From the NCBI GenBank assembly GCA_963741625.1, contig CAVUIT010000012.1, forward strand, positions 620,001 through 684,000: a stretch of 64,000 nt of DNA, in the 5' to 3' direction. Of this stretch, positions 36,423-45,954 are shown one piece after another. The notes under the pieces were generated by a model. The model did no database searches and was not told where the DNA came from. It saw only the letters and a program-made list of their open reading frames with translations. A program made the position numbers and the translations under genes. How positions within the stretch are numbered: position 1 is the stretch's first letter; the number at the start of each line of letters is the position of its first letter. The stretch is from CAWBBA01 sp963741625 (GTDB lineage: Bacteria > Desulfobacterota > Desulfomonilia > Desulfomonilales > Desulfomonilaceae).

Positions 36423-38090
36423 ATGGGAATTTCACTTAAGCCTGAACATCTGAAGCGCTACAAAGATGTCGCGTGGCTGCTTGTGAAGTACGGACGGTCC
36501 GACCTGGTAAAGCACGCAGGTCTGGAAGAAGTCCTCACAGACCGGCGCACGATCACCACTGAAGTTGTTCCCGAAGCCAAAGCCCTGGCTGACGATCTTG
36601 AAAAGATGGGGCCGACGTTTGTAAAACTGGGACAACTTCTATCCACCCGCGCGGATCTTTTTCCTCTCCCCTATCTCCAGGCGCTTACCCGGCTTCAAGA
36701 CAGAGTCGGCCCGTTCCCTTACGAGGAAGTGGAGGCTATCGTCGAAAGCGAAATCGGTGTCCCGATTTCCAAAGCTTTTTCCGCGTTTGATCAGGCTTCC
36801 GCGGCAGCCGCGTCGCTTGGCCAGGTGCATCATGCTCGTCTGCGAGATGGCAGACCAGTGGCCGTAAAAGTCCAGCGACCTGGAATCCGCAAGCTCATTG
36901 TAGAGGACCTCGAAGCACTGATGGAGATCGCAGAGTTCCTGGACAACCACACCCAGTTGGGGGAGCGATACGAATTTCACAAGATGTTGGAAGAGTTCCG
37001 CAGGAGCCTATTCCGCGAGTTGGATTACCGCCAAGAGGCCCATAATCTTATGGTCTTGGGTGAGAACCTGAAAGAATTCGCTCGAATTGTGATTCCGTCA
37101 CCCATTGAGGATTACACCACCTCGCGTGTTCTGACCATGGAGTACATACAAGGCAGGAAGATTACTTCATTCAGTCCGCTGACCTCCGTGGAAATCAACG
37201 GGGCCGAACTTGCCGACCAGGTATTCCGGGCGTATTTGCAGCAGATCTTTGTTGACGGCTTTTTCCATGCCGATCCTCACCCCGGCAACGTTTTCCTTAC
37301 CGATGATGGGCGGATTGCCCTGCTGGACCTGGGGATGGTCGGTCACATTTCGCCGAATCTTCAAGAGAGGTTGCTTCAGCTTGTGCTGGCGATCACAGAA
37401 GGACGGGCCGAAGACGCCGCGACCATTGTGATGAGGATCGGGGAAAAAAGGCAAGACTTTGATCGTGAAGACTTTTTGAGCCGCTTTGCTGATCTGATCA
37501 TACGGCATCAGGATATGAACGTCGGGCAGATCGAGGTCGGGACAATCGTATTCGAGGTTGCGCAAATCGCCGGAGACGCGGGGATCAGGCTTCCTACGGA
37601 ACTCACAATGCTGGGAAAGACCCTGCTTAATCTGGACCAGGTCGGCCGCACGCTTGACCCTGAGTTCGATCCCAACGCTTCAATACGAGCTAATGCCGTT
37701 CAAATTACCCGTCGGCGTGTCATGAAGAGCGCATCTCCGGGTAACATCTTCAGCGGTCTAATAGAAATAAAGGACTTGGCAGAGCGGCTCCCCCAAAGAG
37801 TGAACAGAATCCTCGACAGGATTGCTGACAACGAGATCGAGGTGAAAGTAAATGCGATTGATGAAAAGAGTCTAATGACTGGTTTTCAAAAGATTGCCAA
37901 TCGCATCACGCTTGGGCTAGTGCTGGCAGCGCTCATTGTCGGCGCTGCCATGTTGATGAATGTTCCGACTTCTTTCCAAATTCTTGGCTATCCCGCTCTT
38001 GCCATCATCTTTTTCCTCGCAGCCGCGGGCGGTGGCGTCGCGCTGATGTTGGACATCCTCTTCTATGATGAGAAATCGTCGAAGAAATAA
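36423..38090 (+). CDS. ABC1/UbiB-family atypical kinase
   Basis: This protein of about 555 residues starts at the ATG at 36423, preceded by GGAGG. Family marks are the K-x-G-Q motif (GPTFVKLGQLLSTRADLFP), the Ala-rich loop AAAASLGQVHHA, VAVKVQRPG (Lys), FHADPHPGN and LLDLGMVG (metal-binding Asp). Two C-terminal membrane helices follow (about 500-550). UbiB proteins bind ATP and support quinone biosynthesis or transport; here menaquinone is the likelier quinone. It follows pstB by 85 bases, and no direct tie to phosphate uptake is evident. Confidence 0.9.
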   Translation: MGISLKPEHLKRYKDVAWLLVKYGRSDLVKHAGLEEVLTDRRTITTEVVPEAKALADDLEKMGPTFVKLGQLLSTRADLFPLPYLQALTRLQDRVGPFPYEEVEAIVESEIGVPISKAFSAFDQASAAAASLGQVHHARLRDGRPVAVKVQRPGIRKLIVEDLEALMEIAEFLDNHTQLGERYEFHKMLEEFRRSLFRELDYRQEAHNLMVLGENLKEFARIVIPSPIEDYTTSRVLTMEYIQGRKITSFSPLTSVEINGAELADQVFRAYLQQIFVDGFFHADPHPGNVFLTDDGRIALLDLGMVGHISPNLQERLLQLVLAITEGRAEDAATIVMRIGEKRQDFDREDFLSRFADLIIRHQDMNVGQIEVGTIVFEVAQIAGDAGIRLPTELTMLGKTLLNLDQVGRTLDPEFDPNASIRANAVQITRRRVMKSASPGNIFSGLIEIKDLAERLPQRVNRILDRIADNEIEVKVNAIDEKSLMTGFQKIANRITLGLVLAALIVGAAMLMNVPTSFQILGYPALAIIFFLAAAGGGVALMLDILFYDEKSSKK

Positions 38091-38130
38091 TCCTACGATC
38101 CTGACCGTGGCTCGCCAGAAATTCGGCATC

Positions 38131-38796
38131 TCACGCGTAATCCGCTCCTCGGTGGCGGTGAATTTCCCCTGTGATCATGTAGATCACGTCTTCGGCAATG
38201 TTTGTGGCGTGGTCTGCAATGCGCTCCAGATGACGCGATACCAGAAACAGGTTGATCATTGCTTCAACGTGACCCTGATCCTTGCGCATTTCCTCTGCAA
38301 ACTGGGCCTGCATGACGTTCTTCATGAAATCGACATCATCGTCCTGAGCGCACACCTCGTAAGCCAAGTGCAAATCCATATTCACCAGTGAATCCAGGCT
38401 CTTCTTCAGCATGTCTCCGGTCTTCTGGCACATGGTGAAATAATCGAAGGGAACCCGCATCTCGGCCTCTCCGGCAACCTGTTCCGCGCGTTCTGCGATG
38501 TTCACTGCCAGGTCGCCGATGCGTTCCAGATCGTTGTTCATCTTCAAAATTGCGACAATATAGCGCAGATGGTCGGCCACGGGTTGATGCAGAGCGAGGA
38601 TCTTAAGGCATTCTTCCTCAAGGTCAACCTCCAGATGATCTATTTCTAAGTCGCCTTCAATCACTTCTTTAGCCAACTCCGCATCTCGGCATTCAATAGA
38701 CTTCACCGCCAAACGGAAACGCTCTTCAACTAAAGTGCTGAGGGACAGGACACGTGTCTTCAGTTTTTCAATATCTCTTTGCAATTTCACTCTCAT
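38131..38796 (-). CDS. phoU: Phosphate signalling protein PhoU (second paralogue)
   Basis: This 221-residue protein has two PhoU repeats with metal-site patterns EIDHLEVDLEEECLKILA and LVSRHLERIADHATNIAED. It is clearly homologous to the PhoU at 20778. It is last in the phoB-phoR-phoU unit and convergent with pst-ubiB. It would connect Pst transport state to PhoR. Confidence 0.95.
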   Translation of the reverse strand: MRVKLQRDIEKLKTRVLSLSTLVEERFRLAVKSIECRDAELAKEVIEGDLEIDHLEVDLEEECLKILALHQPVADHLRYIVAILKMNNDLERIGDLAVNIAERAEQVAGEAEMRVPFDYFTMCQKTGDMLKKSLDSLVNMDLHLAYEVCAQDDDVDFMKNVMQAQFAEEMRKDQGHVEAMINLFLVSRHLERIADHATNIAEDVIYMITGEIHRHRGADYA

Positions 38797-38806
38797 CAGT
38801 TACTCC

Positions 38807-40587
38807 TTACTCGGCAACTGGCAAATAAATGGAAAAAGTGCTCCCTTTGCCAAGAGAGCTTTCTACGGTAATGCGGCCGCCATGAGCGCTCACTATATGC
38901 TTTACGATGGCCAGCCCGAGGCCCGTTCCGCCCACCTTGCGGCTCCTTGCCTTGTCGACTCGATAAAAGCGCTCAAATATGCGTTCCAGATGGTCTCTCG
39001 GTATGCCGCATCCTTCGTCCACAACTTTTATAACCACTTCTTCGCCTAGTTTTCTCAGCTCGAACAATGACCGTCTGGTCCGGCTCACTGTATTTGACCG
39101 CGTTATCCACGAGATTGACGATGGCCTGCTCGAGGAGTGTTGCATTGATCTGCGCAACAATCGTATCGTCAGCCTCGCACTCCAACTTTATGTTCTTCAG
39201 TTGCGCCCTCTTCCTGCAGGCTTTGCCCACCGCATCAAGAACCTCGGCTATTCGCCGGTCTTGGAGGGCAATTTCTCCCTTTTCCGCGTCGCGCTCTATT
39301 CTGGAAAGGCTCAACAAGTCGTCTACTATTGCGGTCAGTCGATCAGTATGTTTGATGATAATGTCCAGAAAACGTTCCGCATGTTCAGGATCTCTTAGAG
39401 CGCCCTCTCGTAAAGTCTCCAGGAAGCCTTTGATCGACGTGATTGGTGTCTTTAATTCATGAGAAACGTTTGCCACAAAGTCTCGGCGAATGTTTTCCAA
39501 TGCTTTCAAACGCGTGACGTCATTCAAGACCACCAGGGCACTGACCGTGTTGCCATCAGAATCTCTCAGAATCGCGCTATGGGCCTGAAGGAACTTTTCC
39601 GGGTCGCCTAATATGACTATGTCCCCCTCAAGAGGCTCTTCACGTAAAAGCGTCTCAGTAACAAAACGGCGCAGGTCTGTGTTCCTTATCGCCTCCTGGA
39701 CCTTTCTACCTTTGACTTTGCTCGAATCGATTTGAAAAAGCTTCTCCGCAGCTTCATTCACGCTTCGGATATTTTCATGAGCGTCGATAACGAGGACCGC
39801 CTCCACCATTCCCGAAAGGACCGCCTCCAGTTCGTTTCGCTGCTGGGTTATCGTTGTTATACGAGCGTGCAATTGAGACGCCATTGCATTCATTGCTTCC
39901 GCAAGCGCTGCTAACTCTTCGGAATTAGGAACGTCCAGCCTATACTGAAGATCCCCGTCGGCAAATCGAATGGCGCCCCTCTTAAGTTCCGTTATGGGCA
40001 GGCTTATCTTCCGGGATGCATAGAAGCCGATGATAGCTGCCAACAATACAATGACTATTCCCCCCGCAAAGATTTCCTCATAAATGGTAAACAGTGTTGA
40101 CCGCATTGCACTGACCGGAATCCCCGTCCTGACAATTCCAGCCAGCCGCCCGTCTATCATTACAGGAACCGCCACATAGACCATGTTCGCATTCACGGTG
40201 TAGCTGTATCTGGTGGCGATTCCCGTCTTACCCGCCAGCGCTTCTTTCACCTCTGGCCGAACTGCATAGTTATCCATTTTTGCAGGGTCTTCCTGAGAGT
40301 CGCCCAATGGCAGCCCTGAAGGCATCGCAACAGTAATTCTGGTCGATATCTTTGCGGCCGAGTTGTTTCAGGAGGGCATCGATTTCGGCTGCACGTTCTG
40401 GAGAGAGTCGGCCCGCTACAAGTTGCTGGACAATATCCGCTTGAACTTTGAGACTCTCGACCACACTTTCTTGGCCTGCAACTCTTAACGTCCTGGACGT
40501 GTACAAGGCCATCGCCGTTAACGAGACTACGATGATAATCAGGTAGGAAGGGTAAAGTTGCCACAGCAACTTTCGCCTTTTCCGCAT
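38807..40587 (-). CDS. phoR: Phosphate-regulon sensor kinase PhoR, two frameshifts
   Basis: Three frames join into about 590 residues. The N-terminal helix is LLWQLYPSYLIIIVVSLTAMA, followed by a periplasmic region and a second helix (GGIVIVLLAAIIGFYA). HAMP, PAS (VEAVLVIDAHENIRSVNEAAEKLF), HisKA with the His in VSHELKTPITSIKGFL, and HATPase with N-box VNLVDNAVKYS, DEGCGIP and GTGLGLAIV complete the protein. The frame shifts at about 40341-40350 (before TRITVAMPSG) and at 39051-39054 (one A too many in an A run before LGEEVVIKVV). All catalytic boxes are present once joined, so indel errors are likely. Confidence 0.88.
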
Positions 40588-40590
40588 TGG

Positions 40591-41278
40591 TTACTCCTTT
40601 AGCCTGTAGCCCACTCCCCTGACAGTTTCCACGGAGTCGCCCGAACTGCCAAGCTTTTTCCGCAACCCGGCGATCTGAACGTCTACCGAGCGCTCCGTCA
40701 CTGGATAATCGTCTCCCTTCACCGCCTTGATTATCTGATCGCGGCTGAAAACCCAACCTGGGCGACGGGCTAAGAAAATAAAGGATCCTAAATTCCGTCG
40801 CGGTGAGCGCCGCCCGTTTGCCTTTAACCAACACCTCATGGCGTGAGGGATTAATCGTAAGATCGCCGATCCTGAGAACAGCAGTTTCATCCGTCTCTTC
40901 CTGCCGTTTTCGCCTAAAACAAGCCTTTAGACGGGCCAATAGCACGCGCGGGCTGAATGGCTTGGTGACATAGTCCTCTGCGCCCAATTCCAGACCGGTT
41001 ACAATGTCTGCGTCCTCACCTTTGGCTGTGAGCATAATTATCGGAATGACGCTCGTTACAGGATCACTCTTCAACCGCTTGCACACGTCCAATCCGTCCA
41101 GACCGGGGAGCATAAGGTCAAGCAAAATCAGGTCCGGAGCACCTTCCTTGGCCTCTTTCAGGGCCTGTTCACCCGAGGTGACGCAAGAGACCCGGTAACC
41201 TTCCTTGGCCAGATTGTAGCGGACCAGTTCCAGTATGTCTTCTTCGTCGTCAACCACTAGAATTTTCTCTTTAGGCAT
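40591..41278 (-). CDS. phoB: Phosphate-regulon response regulator PhoB, frameshifted
   Basis: The joined protein has about 228 residues. The receiver domain has VVDDEEDI, LILLDLMLPGLDG (phospho-Asp), MLTAKG and YVTKPFSP. The OmpR-type winged helix ends ERSVDVQIAGLRKKLG, then VRGVGYRLKE. A +1 shift at about 40771-40778 (a T/C run) separates EFRILYFL from ARRPGWVFSRDQII. PhoB should bind the PHO-box-like repeat upstream of the pst genes. The stop lies three bases before phoR. Confidence 0.9.
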
Positions 41279-41655
41279 TACTCAACTCTTGCTTCAGCCG
41301 CGAGAAAACTTTGGAGCGACTTTGTGGACAAAATCTATAGAGCTGTGAGAGATGAGTTGCACATCACAGCGTGAATTCTGTCGGCGCTATCGGAATGATC
41401 TCCCTGGCGTTTTTGACAACATGAATGATGTTGCTTCCTCCGGGAGGCATCCCAGTAAGCCACCGCGCGCGGCACGACATGATAAGAGCACGGAAATCTC
41501 GGATCAGCAAATGTTAAAAGTACACTCACAACCTAAAACAGTCCTTGATAAGGGTCAAGGTAGGGACCGGCGCCTTTGCCCCTGCCGAAGCCACAGTATG
41601 CCGCGTCAGGCGGACTTGTCATTGGGGTAAGCTTGGAGTAGCTTTCGGTTCAGTA
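41279..41655. other. Divergent region between phoB and the helicase
   Basis: No gene with recognisable similarity is present, although the helicase frame is open upstream to 41545. No PHO-box-like repeat was seen before phoB. The helicase start is uncertain inside this region. Confidence 0.4.
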
Positions 41656-43746
41656 ATGAGATCACTTCAGCCAAAACACAAAAAGTCATTTCGCAAGAAA
41701 CCAGCTTTTTTTCAGGGACATAGAAAGAGCTCCAGGGGTCCAATTCAGGAATCCATAGCCCCCCGGGTTCATAGAGAAGCTGAACGTCTCCTCGCCGACA
41801 TAGGAAGACCGGAACCGGCTGCCTTCGTCCCCGATCCTTTCCAGAAAGAAGCCGTGCGAAAAGTCAGCAAAGGGGATGTGCTGGTCAGCGCGCCCACAGG
41901 CTCCGGGAAGACCTGGATCGCCCTGGAAACCACGAAGGAATTTCTCTCGCGGGGTTGCCGGATATGGTATGCGACTCCTCTGAAAGCTCTTTCCAATGCC
42001 AAATATGAAGAGTTTGGGGAAGCGCTGGGCCGCGAGCAGCTTGGGATCCTCACCGGAGATCGCAAGGAGAATGCCGACGCGCCTGTGATCGTTGGAACTA
42101 CCGAAATCCTTCGCAACCAGCTCTACGATGCAATGCAGACCGGCACGGACATCGATGTTGATCTGGTAATCCTGGACGAGGCCCATTACCTGGGAGATAT
42201 CGACAGGGGGGTAGTCTGGGAAGAAGTCCTGATCTACCTGCCGGGGAGGGTGAGACTTCTCCTGCTCTCAGCCACTATTTCCAACGCGGCGGCAGTGGCT
42301 CGGTGGCTGACTCATATTCGAAGCAAATCGTGCTCGGTGGTCTATTCTGGGACACGTCCGGTCCCACTTCACGTGCTTTTCAGAACGCCGAGCGGGGAGC
42401 TTACTCCTTTTCTCAGGGGCAAGAGCCTCTTTCCAAAGGTTGCCGCATACGCAAAAGTGGAAAAGGGTAGGAAGAGAGTTCCAGAGTCAAGACATCCAGA
42501 AATAAACGGGATTGTTGAGACCCTCAGGGAATTTCAACTTCTCCCGGCGATCGTTTTCCTGAAATCCAGGTCGGACTGCGACAGCGCTTTACAGACCCTC
42601 CTTCCCGCGCCATTGAGACCGGAAGAGGGAGGTTTTGCGCAGGCAGTCCAAGACCAACTTTCGGGTTATCCGGAATTAACGCACCATAGACAGCTTGGCC
42701 GTTTGCTACACTGTAGGGCCGGTTCACATCATGCCGGCCAGCTTCCGGGATGGCGTCTCCTGATCGAAAAAATGATGGTTTTGGGCCACCTGGAGGTGAT
42801 CTTTTCCACATCCACAGTGGCAGCGGGAGTCAATTTTCCCGCCCGGACGGTTGTGCTCGTGCAGAGCGACCGTTTCAATGGCCGGACCTTCGTGGACATG
42901 ACCGCCACGGATCTCCACCAGATGACCGGCCGAGCCGGAAGACGAGGAATGGACAATGCCGGCTTTACTCTCGTGGTACCGGGAAGATTTCTGAACATCG
43001 GCCTGGTGAAGGAACTAGTGTTTTCTGAGCCGGAACCCTTGCAATCCAGGATCGCGGTCAATTTTTCCATGACGCTCAATCTCTTGCTCTCACATGACCC
43101 GGACGGTGTGAGAAAACTTCTCGGCCTGTCTTTTGCTTCTTTCCGAGAGAATCCTCGCCACGCGGCGAAAGTACACTCCAGATTGCTCAAGGAATTTCAA
43201 AGGCACAGAAATTTACTTGAGGAGTTGAATTACTTGGACGAACACGGGGTCCCGACCTATGACGGCAAATGGGCTGCGCAACTGAGGTTGGATCATCCTC
43301 TCTTGATAGCCGAACTGATAAGGCAGGGCGAGTTTAGCGGTCTCGGACCTCAGGGGTTGGCCGCGCTCATTGCTCCCTTTGTATTGGACAAGGACAAGGA
43401 AATTCTCATAAGTCGGGAAATCTGGGAGAAAACACGACCGCTCTGGAAGAGATTCCGCCACATGATGGAAAAGCTGCGCCCCCTTGCCCAGTTCATGGTG
43501 GCAAGGGGTTTTGATGTCCCGACCATAATGTTTTGGCCGGCCGCGTCGGTATTCTTGTGGGCTGAAGAAGTGGATTGGGCTGAACTCACTACCAACATCG
43601 GGGCCGATGAGGGAGACCTGGCAATGCTGATGCTCCGCACCGCCGATCATCTTCGCCAATTGCTGTCACTCGAGGCCCAAGAGCCGCAACTGGCCGATAC
43701 CGCCCGCCGAGCCCTCGATCTTTTGATGAGGAGCCCGTTGGTTTAG
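41656..43746 (+). CDS. Ski2-like DEAD/DEAH-box helicase
   Basis: This protein of about 696 residues starts at the ATG at 41656; no strong ribosome site is visible and an earlier start at 41545 is possible. RecA-like domain 1 has the Q-motif region PDPFQKEAV, motif I SAPTGSGKTW, Ia TPLKALSNAK, motif II DEAH and motif III SAT. Domain 2 has VIFSTSTVAAGVNFPA and motif VI QMTGRAGRRG. This set fits Ski2/Mtr4/HelY-type RNA or DNA helicases. The C-terminal 250 residues are helical and unrecognised. It stands alone between phoB and the fluoride riboswitch. Confidence 0.88.
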   Translation: MRSLQPKHKKSFRKKPAFFQGHRKSSRGPIQESIAPRVHREAERLLADIGRPEPAAFVPDPFQKEAVRKVSKGDVLVSAPTGSGKTWIALETTKEFLSRGCRIWYATPLKALSNAKYEEFGEALGREQLGILTGDRKENADAPVIVGTTEILRNQLYDAMQTGTDIDVDLVILDEAHYLGDIDRGVVWEEVLIYLPGRVRLLLLSATISNAAAVARWLTHIRSKSCSVVYSGTRPVPLHVLFRTPSGELTPFLRGKSLFPKVAAYAKVEKGRKRVPESRHPEINGIVETLREFQLLPAIVFLKSRSDCDSALQTLLPAPLRPEEGGFAQAVQDQLSGYPELTHHRQLGRLLHCRAGSHHAGQLPGWRLLIEKMMVLGHLEVIFSTSTVAAGVNFPARTVVLVQSDRFNGRTFVDMTATDLHQMTGRAGRRGMDNAGFTLVVPGRFLNIGLVKELVFSEPEPLQSRIAVNFSMTLNLLLSHDPDGVRKLLGLSFASFRENPRHAAKVHSRLLKEFQRHRNLLEELNYLDEHGVPTYDGKWAAQLRLDHPLLIAELIRQGEFSGLGPQGLAALIAPFVLDKDKEILISREIWEKTRPLWKRFRHMMEKLRPLAQFMVARGFDVPTIMFWPAASVFLWAEEVDWAELTTNIGADEGDLAMLMLRTADHLRQLLSLEAQEPQLADTARRALDLLMRSPLV

Positions 43747-43797
43747 GATCAGCTCTGGTCGTATCCATTCACTGTACGCGGGGAATCTCCGGGTTTC

Positions 43798-43876
43798 TGT
43801 CATTGCGAGGAGTGAAACGACGAAGCAATCCAAGGGGTTAAAGGAAAAGATTGCTTCGCTTCGCTCGCAATGACAA
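43798..43876. repeat. Dispersed inverted-repeat element, copy 2
   Basis: This shorter version (79 bases) of the element at 3417 has the same ends. The left end reads GTCATTGCGAGGAGTGAAAC and continues GACGAAGCAATCC; the right end reads GATTGCTTCGCTTCGCTCGC and continues AATGACA. The halves are inverted repeats. It lies just upstream of the riboswitch promoter. Confidence 0.75.
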
Positions 43877-43914
43877 TCTCTTGCAGCCCGTAAATGAGTG
43901 ATTGCACGCTTGTC

Positions 43915-43941
43915 TTGACTTTTCTTGCCGTCAGTTATAAA
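43915..43941 (+). promoter_or_regulatory. Sigma-70-type promoter for the riboswitch operon
   Basis: A -35 TTGACT (43915-43920) and a -10 TATAAA (43936-43941) are separated by 15 bases (16 if the -35 is read one base earlier). They lie 16 bases upstream of the aptamer, which is the right distance for a transcript that begins at the riboswitch. Confidence 0.6.
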
Positions 43942-43956
43942 AAAGATACATCCGAT

Positions 43957-44004
43957 GGGGATGGAGTCCCCCAAAATGCTCATAATGAGCTGATGACTCC
44001 TACC
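43957..44004 (+). ncRNA. Fluoride riboswitch aptamer (crcB motif)
   Basis: The sequence follows the crcB/fluoride aptamer element by element. A hairpin GGGGATGGAGTCCCCC (43957-43972) is followed by an A-rich joint, a short P3 hairpin GCTCA-TAA-TGAGC (43978-43990) and the highly conserved TGATGACTCCTAC (43991-44003). The pseudoknot pairs GGAGTC (43963-43968) with GACTCC (43995-44000). The layout closely matches the crystallised Thermotoga aptamer. Fluoride riboswitches turn on genes for fluoride resistance. Identification is by motif, not covariance scoring. Confidence 0.9.
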
Positions 44005-44040
44005 GCTGGAGATTTCGCGGTGGGAGATCAGCATAACTGG

Positions 44041-44064
44041 AACCCGCCGAAAGGTGGGTTTTTT
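44041..44064 (+). terminator. Intrinsic terminator of the fluoride riboswitch
   Basis: AACCCGCC (44041-44048) pairs with GGTGGGTT (44053-44060) around a GAAA loop, followed by a T-run to 44064. An upstream GGTGGG (44019-44024) could pair with CCCGCC to prevent this hairpin, so it looks like a regulated terminator. It lies 60 bases before the first operon gene. Confidence 0.85.
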
Positions 44065-44124
44065 GTTTTCAAGAGCCTTCCCGTTCAGCTCCGCCGGCAG
44101 CAGAGTACCTCAGGAGGGTTTGTC

Positions 44125-45952
44125 GTGAGTTCTGAAACAGTACAGAATTCCGGTTCAGCGACCTTATCCTGCTCACCCGAGCAAGACTCTCGAGCTTCAA
44201 TCGATTTTCAGCTACTCCTCGGTGAAGCATTGAGAATTGTGGATTGTCTAGGTGGCCCGTTCTCCAGAGACAGCGAGAGATTACTCTCCCTCCGTACCCG
44301 GCTAGAAGAGGGTCGGTTACACCTTGCGGTTTTAGGCCAATTCAAGCGTGGCAAGAGCACGCTGCTCAACGCTTTTCTCGGTGAGGCGCTGTTGCCGACG
44401 TCGGTAGTGCCGTTGACCGCCATACCAACTTTTGTGGAATACGGCCCCGAGCTGAGAATCCGCGTGCGCTACTTAGACGAACGACCCGCGAAAGAATTCG
44501 CCGGAAAGACCCCTGAGGAGTTTGCGGCAATCCTAGAGGGGTTTGTCACTGAAGAGGGTAACCCGAAAAACCGGCTTGGAGTTCTTCAGGTAGAGATCTT
44601 TCACCCAGCTCCTATCCTCCAACACGGCGTGGTATTGATAGATACCCCCGGCATAGGGTCCACCTTCACACACAACACAGAGGCAACCCTGAATTTCCTT
44701 CCACAGTGCGACGCTGCGCTCTTTGTCGTCTCGGCTGATCCACCCCTTACAGAAGTGGAAGCGGAGTTCCTGAAGTCGGTGCGTTCTAGGGTTTCCCGTC
44801 TTTTCTTTATCTTTAACAAAATGGACTACCTCAGTGAGCGCGAGAAGGTAGCGGCCCTGGCTTTTTTCAGGAAAGTGCTTGCCGAGAAACTCCAGGTGAC
44901 TGACGATCACCCGATTTTCTGTGTGTCTTCCCGTCGTGGACTCGACTCGAAGCTTTTCGGCGATGCCGGCTTATGGACTCAGAGCGGTTTGAATGAAGTC
45001 GAAGAGCATCTGATCTGTTTTCTCGTTTCTGAAAAGGCGAACGCTCTGCGCGAAGCACTCGGCAGAAAAGTGCGGGATATTCTCGAAGACTTGGTGATGA
45101 GACTCCGGCTGGAAATCCGTTCCCTGCAAATGCCTCTTGATGACTTGGAAAAGCGGTTGCAGGTCTTTCGAGAAAGAGCTGAAAAACGCGGAGCGCCAGC
45201 GCATCGCCGTGCAAGATCTGCTGGCTGGTGATAGAAAACGCACGTTGGAATCGTTGGAGCAGCAGGCTGAGGCGCTTCGGCAGAAGTCTGCGGATCACCT
45301 TGAGAGAGTGGTGGAAGCATCTTTCTCCGCCATGAAAGACGGAGAAGTGAATGAAGCGACTGTTATGGACGCCCTCGCGGACGAGGTAACTTCGTTCTTC
45401 CAAAGCTCGGCTGAGGAGGTCTCTCAGAGATTTGGTCGGCACGTCAGCGAAACCTTGCATCCGCACCAGGAGAGGGCAGACGAACTCATTGAACTCATTC
45501 GACGTGCAGCCGCAGAACTCTTTGAAATCCCTTACCACGCGCCGGCGAGCTCCGAAGCGTTTGAGATGAAACGTCGGCCTTACTGGGTGCTACGTAAACG
45601 CGTTCCGAGTCTGCCAATTGTCGTCCCGGAAGAGGCCATCGACAAACTTCTTCCGGCAGCGCTTCGAGTAAACCGACTGAAGAAACGCCTGACTAGACAG
45701 ATTGACGCACTGGTTCGTCAAAACGTCGAAAATCTTCGATGGGCGACTCTGCAAAATCTGAATGACGCAATCCGACGCTTTGGATTGACCTTAGACCAAC
45801 GCTTCCAGGAAACCATTGCGGCCACACACGGAGCTATTCACGCCGCCTATGTCAAGCGCAAGGAACATGCCGAAGCTATCACCGAAGATGTGTTGAAGCT
45901 TGAGACTGCGGCAATGGATTTGGCCAAGATTATCGCAGAGCTACAGAATTGA
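44125..45952 (+). CDS. Dynamin-like large GTPase, frameshifted, first gene after the fluoride riboswitch
   Basis: This protein of about 608 residues starts at a GTG at 44125 with GGAGG 8 bases upstream. The N-terminal GTPase domain has G1 LGQFKRGKSTLLNAFLG, the P-L-T-A-I-P-T switch segment, G3 LIDTPGIGS and G4 FIFNKMDYL. A long helical stalk follows (coiled-coil-like, for example ERVVEASFSAMKDGEVNEAT). This matches bacterial dynamin-like proteins, which remodel or protect membranes. No membrane helix is obvious. The frame breaks at 45169 (one extra C before GAGAAAGAG), a +1 shift that is likely an error, since the helical stalk continues perfectly. Confidence 0.85.
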
Positions 45953-45954
45953 CC

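Larger units (their letters stand above)
43747..44124. other. Leader region with repeat, promoter, riboswitch and terminator
   Basis: This 378-base gap is fully accounted for by a copy of the dispersed repeat (43798-43876), a promoter, the fluoride aptamer and its terminator, listed separately. A reading frame continues upstream through it to 43894, but translation is expected only from 44125. Confidence 0.8.
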
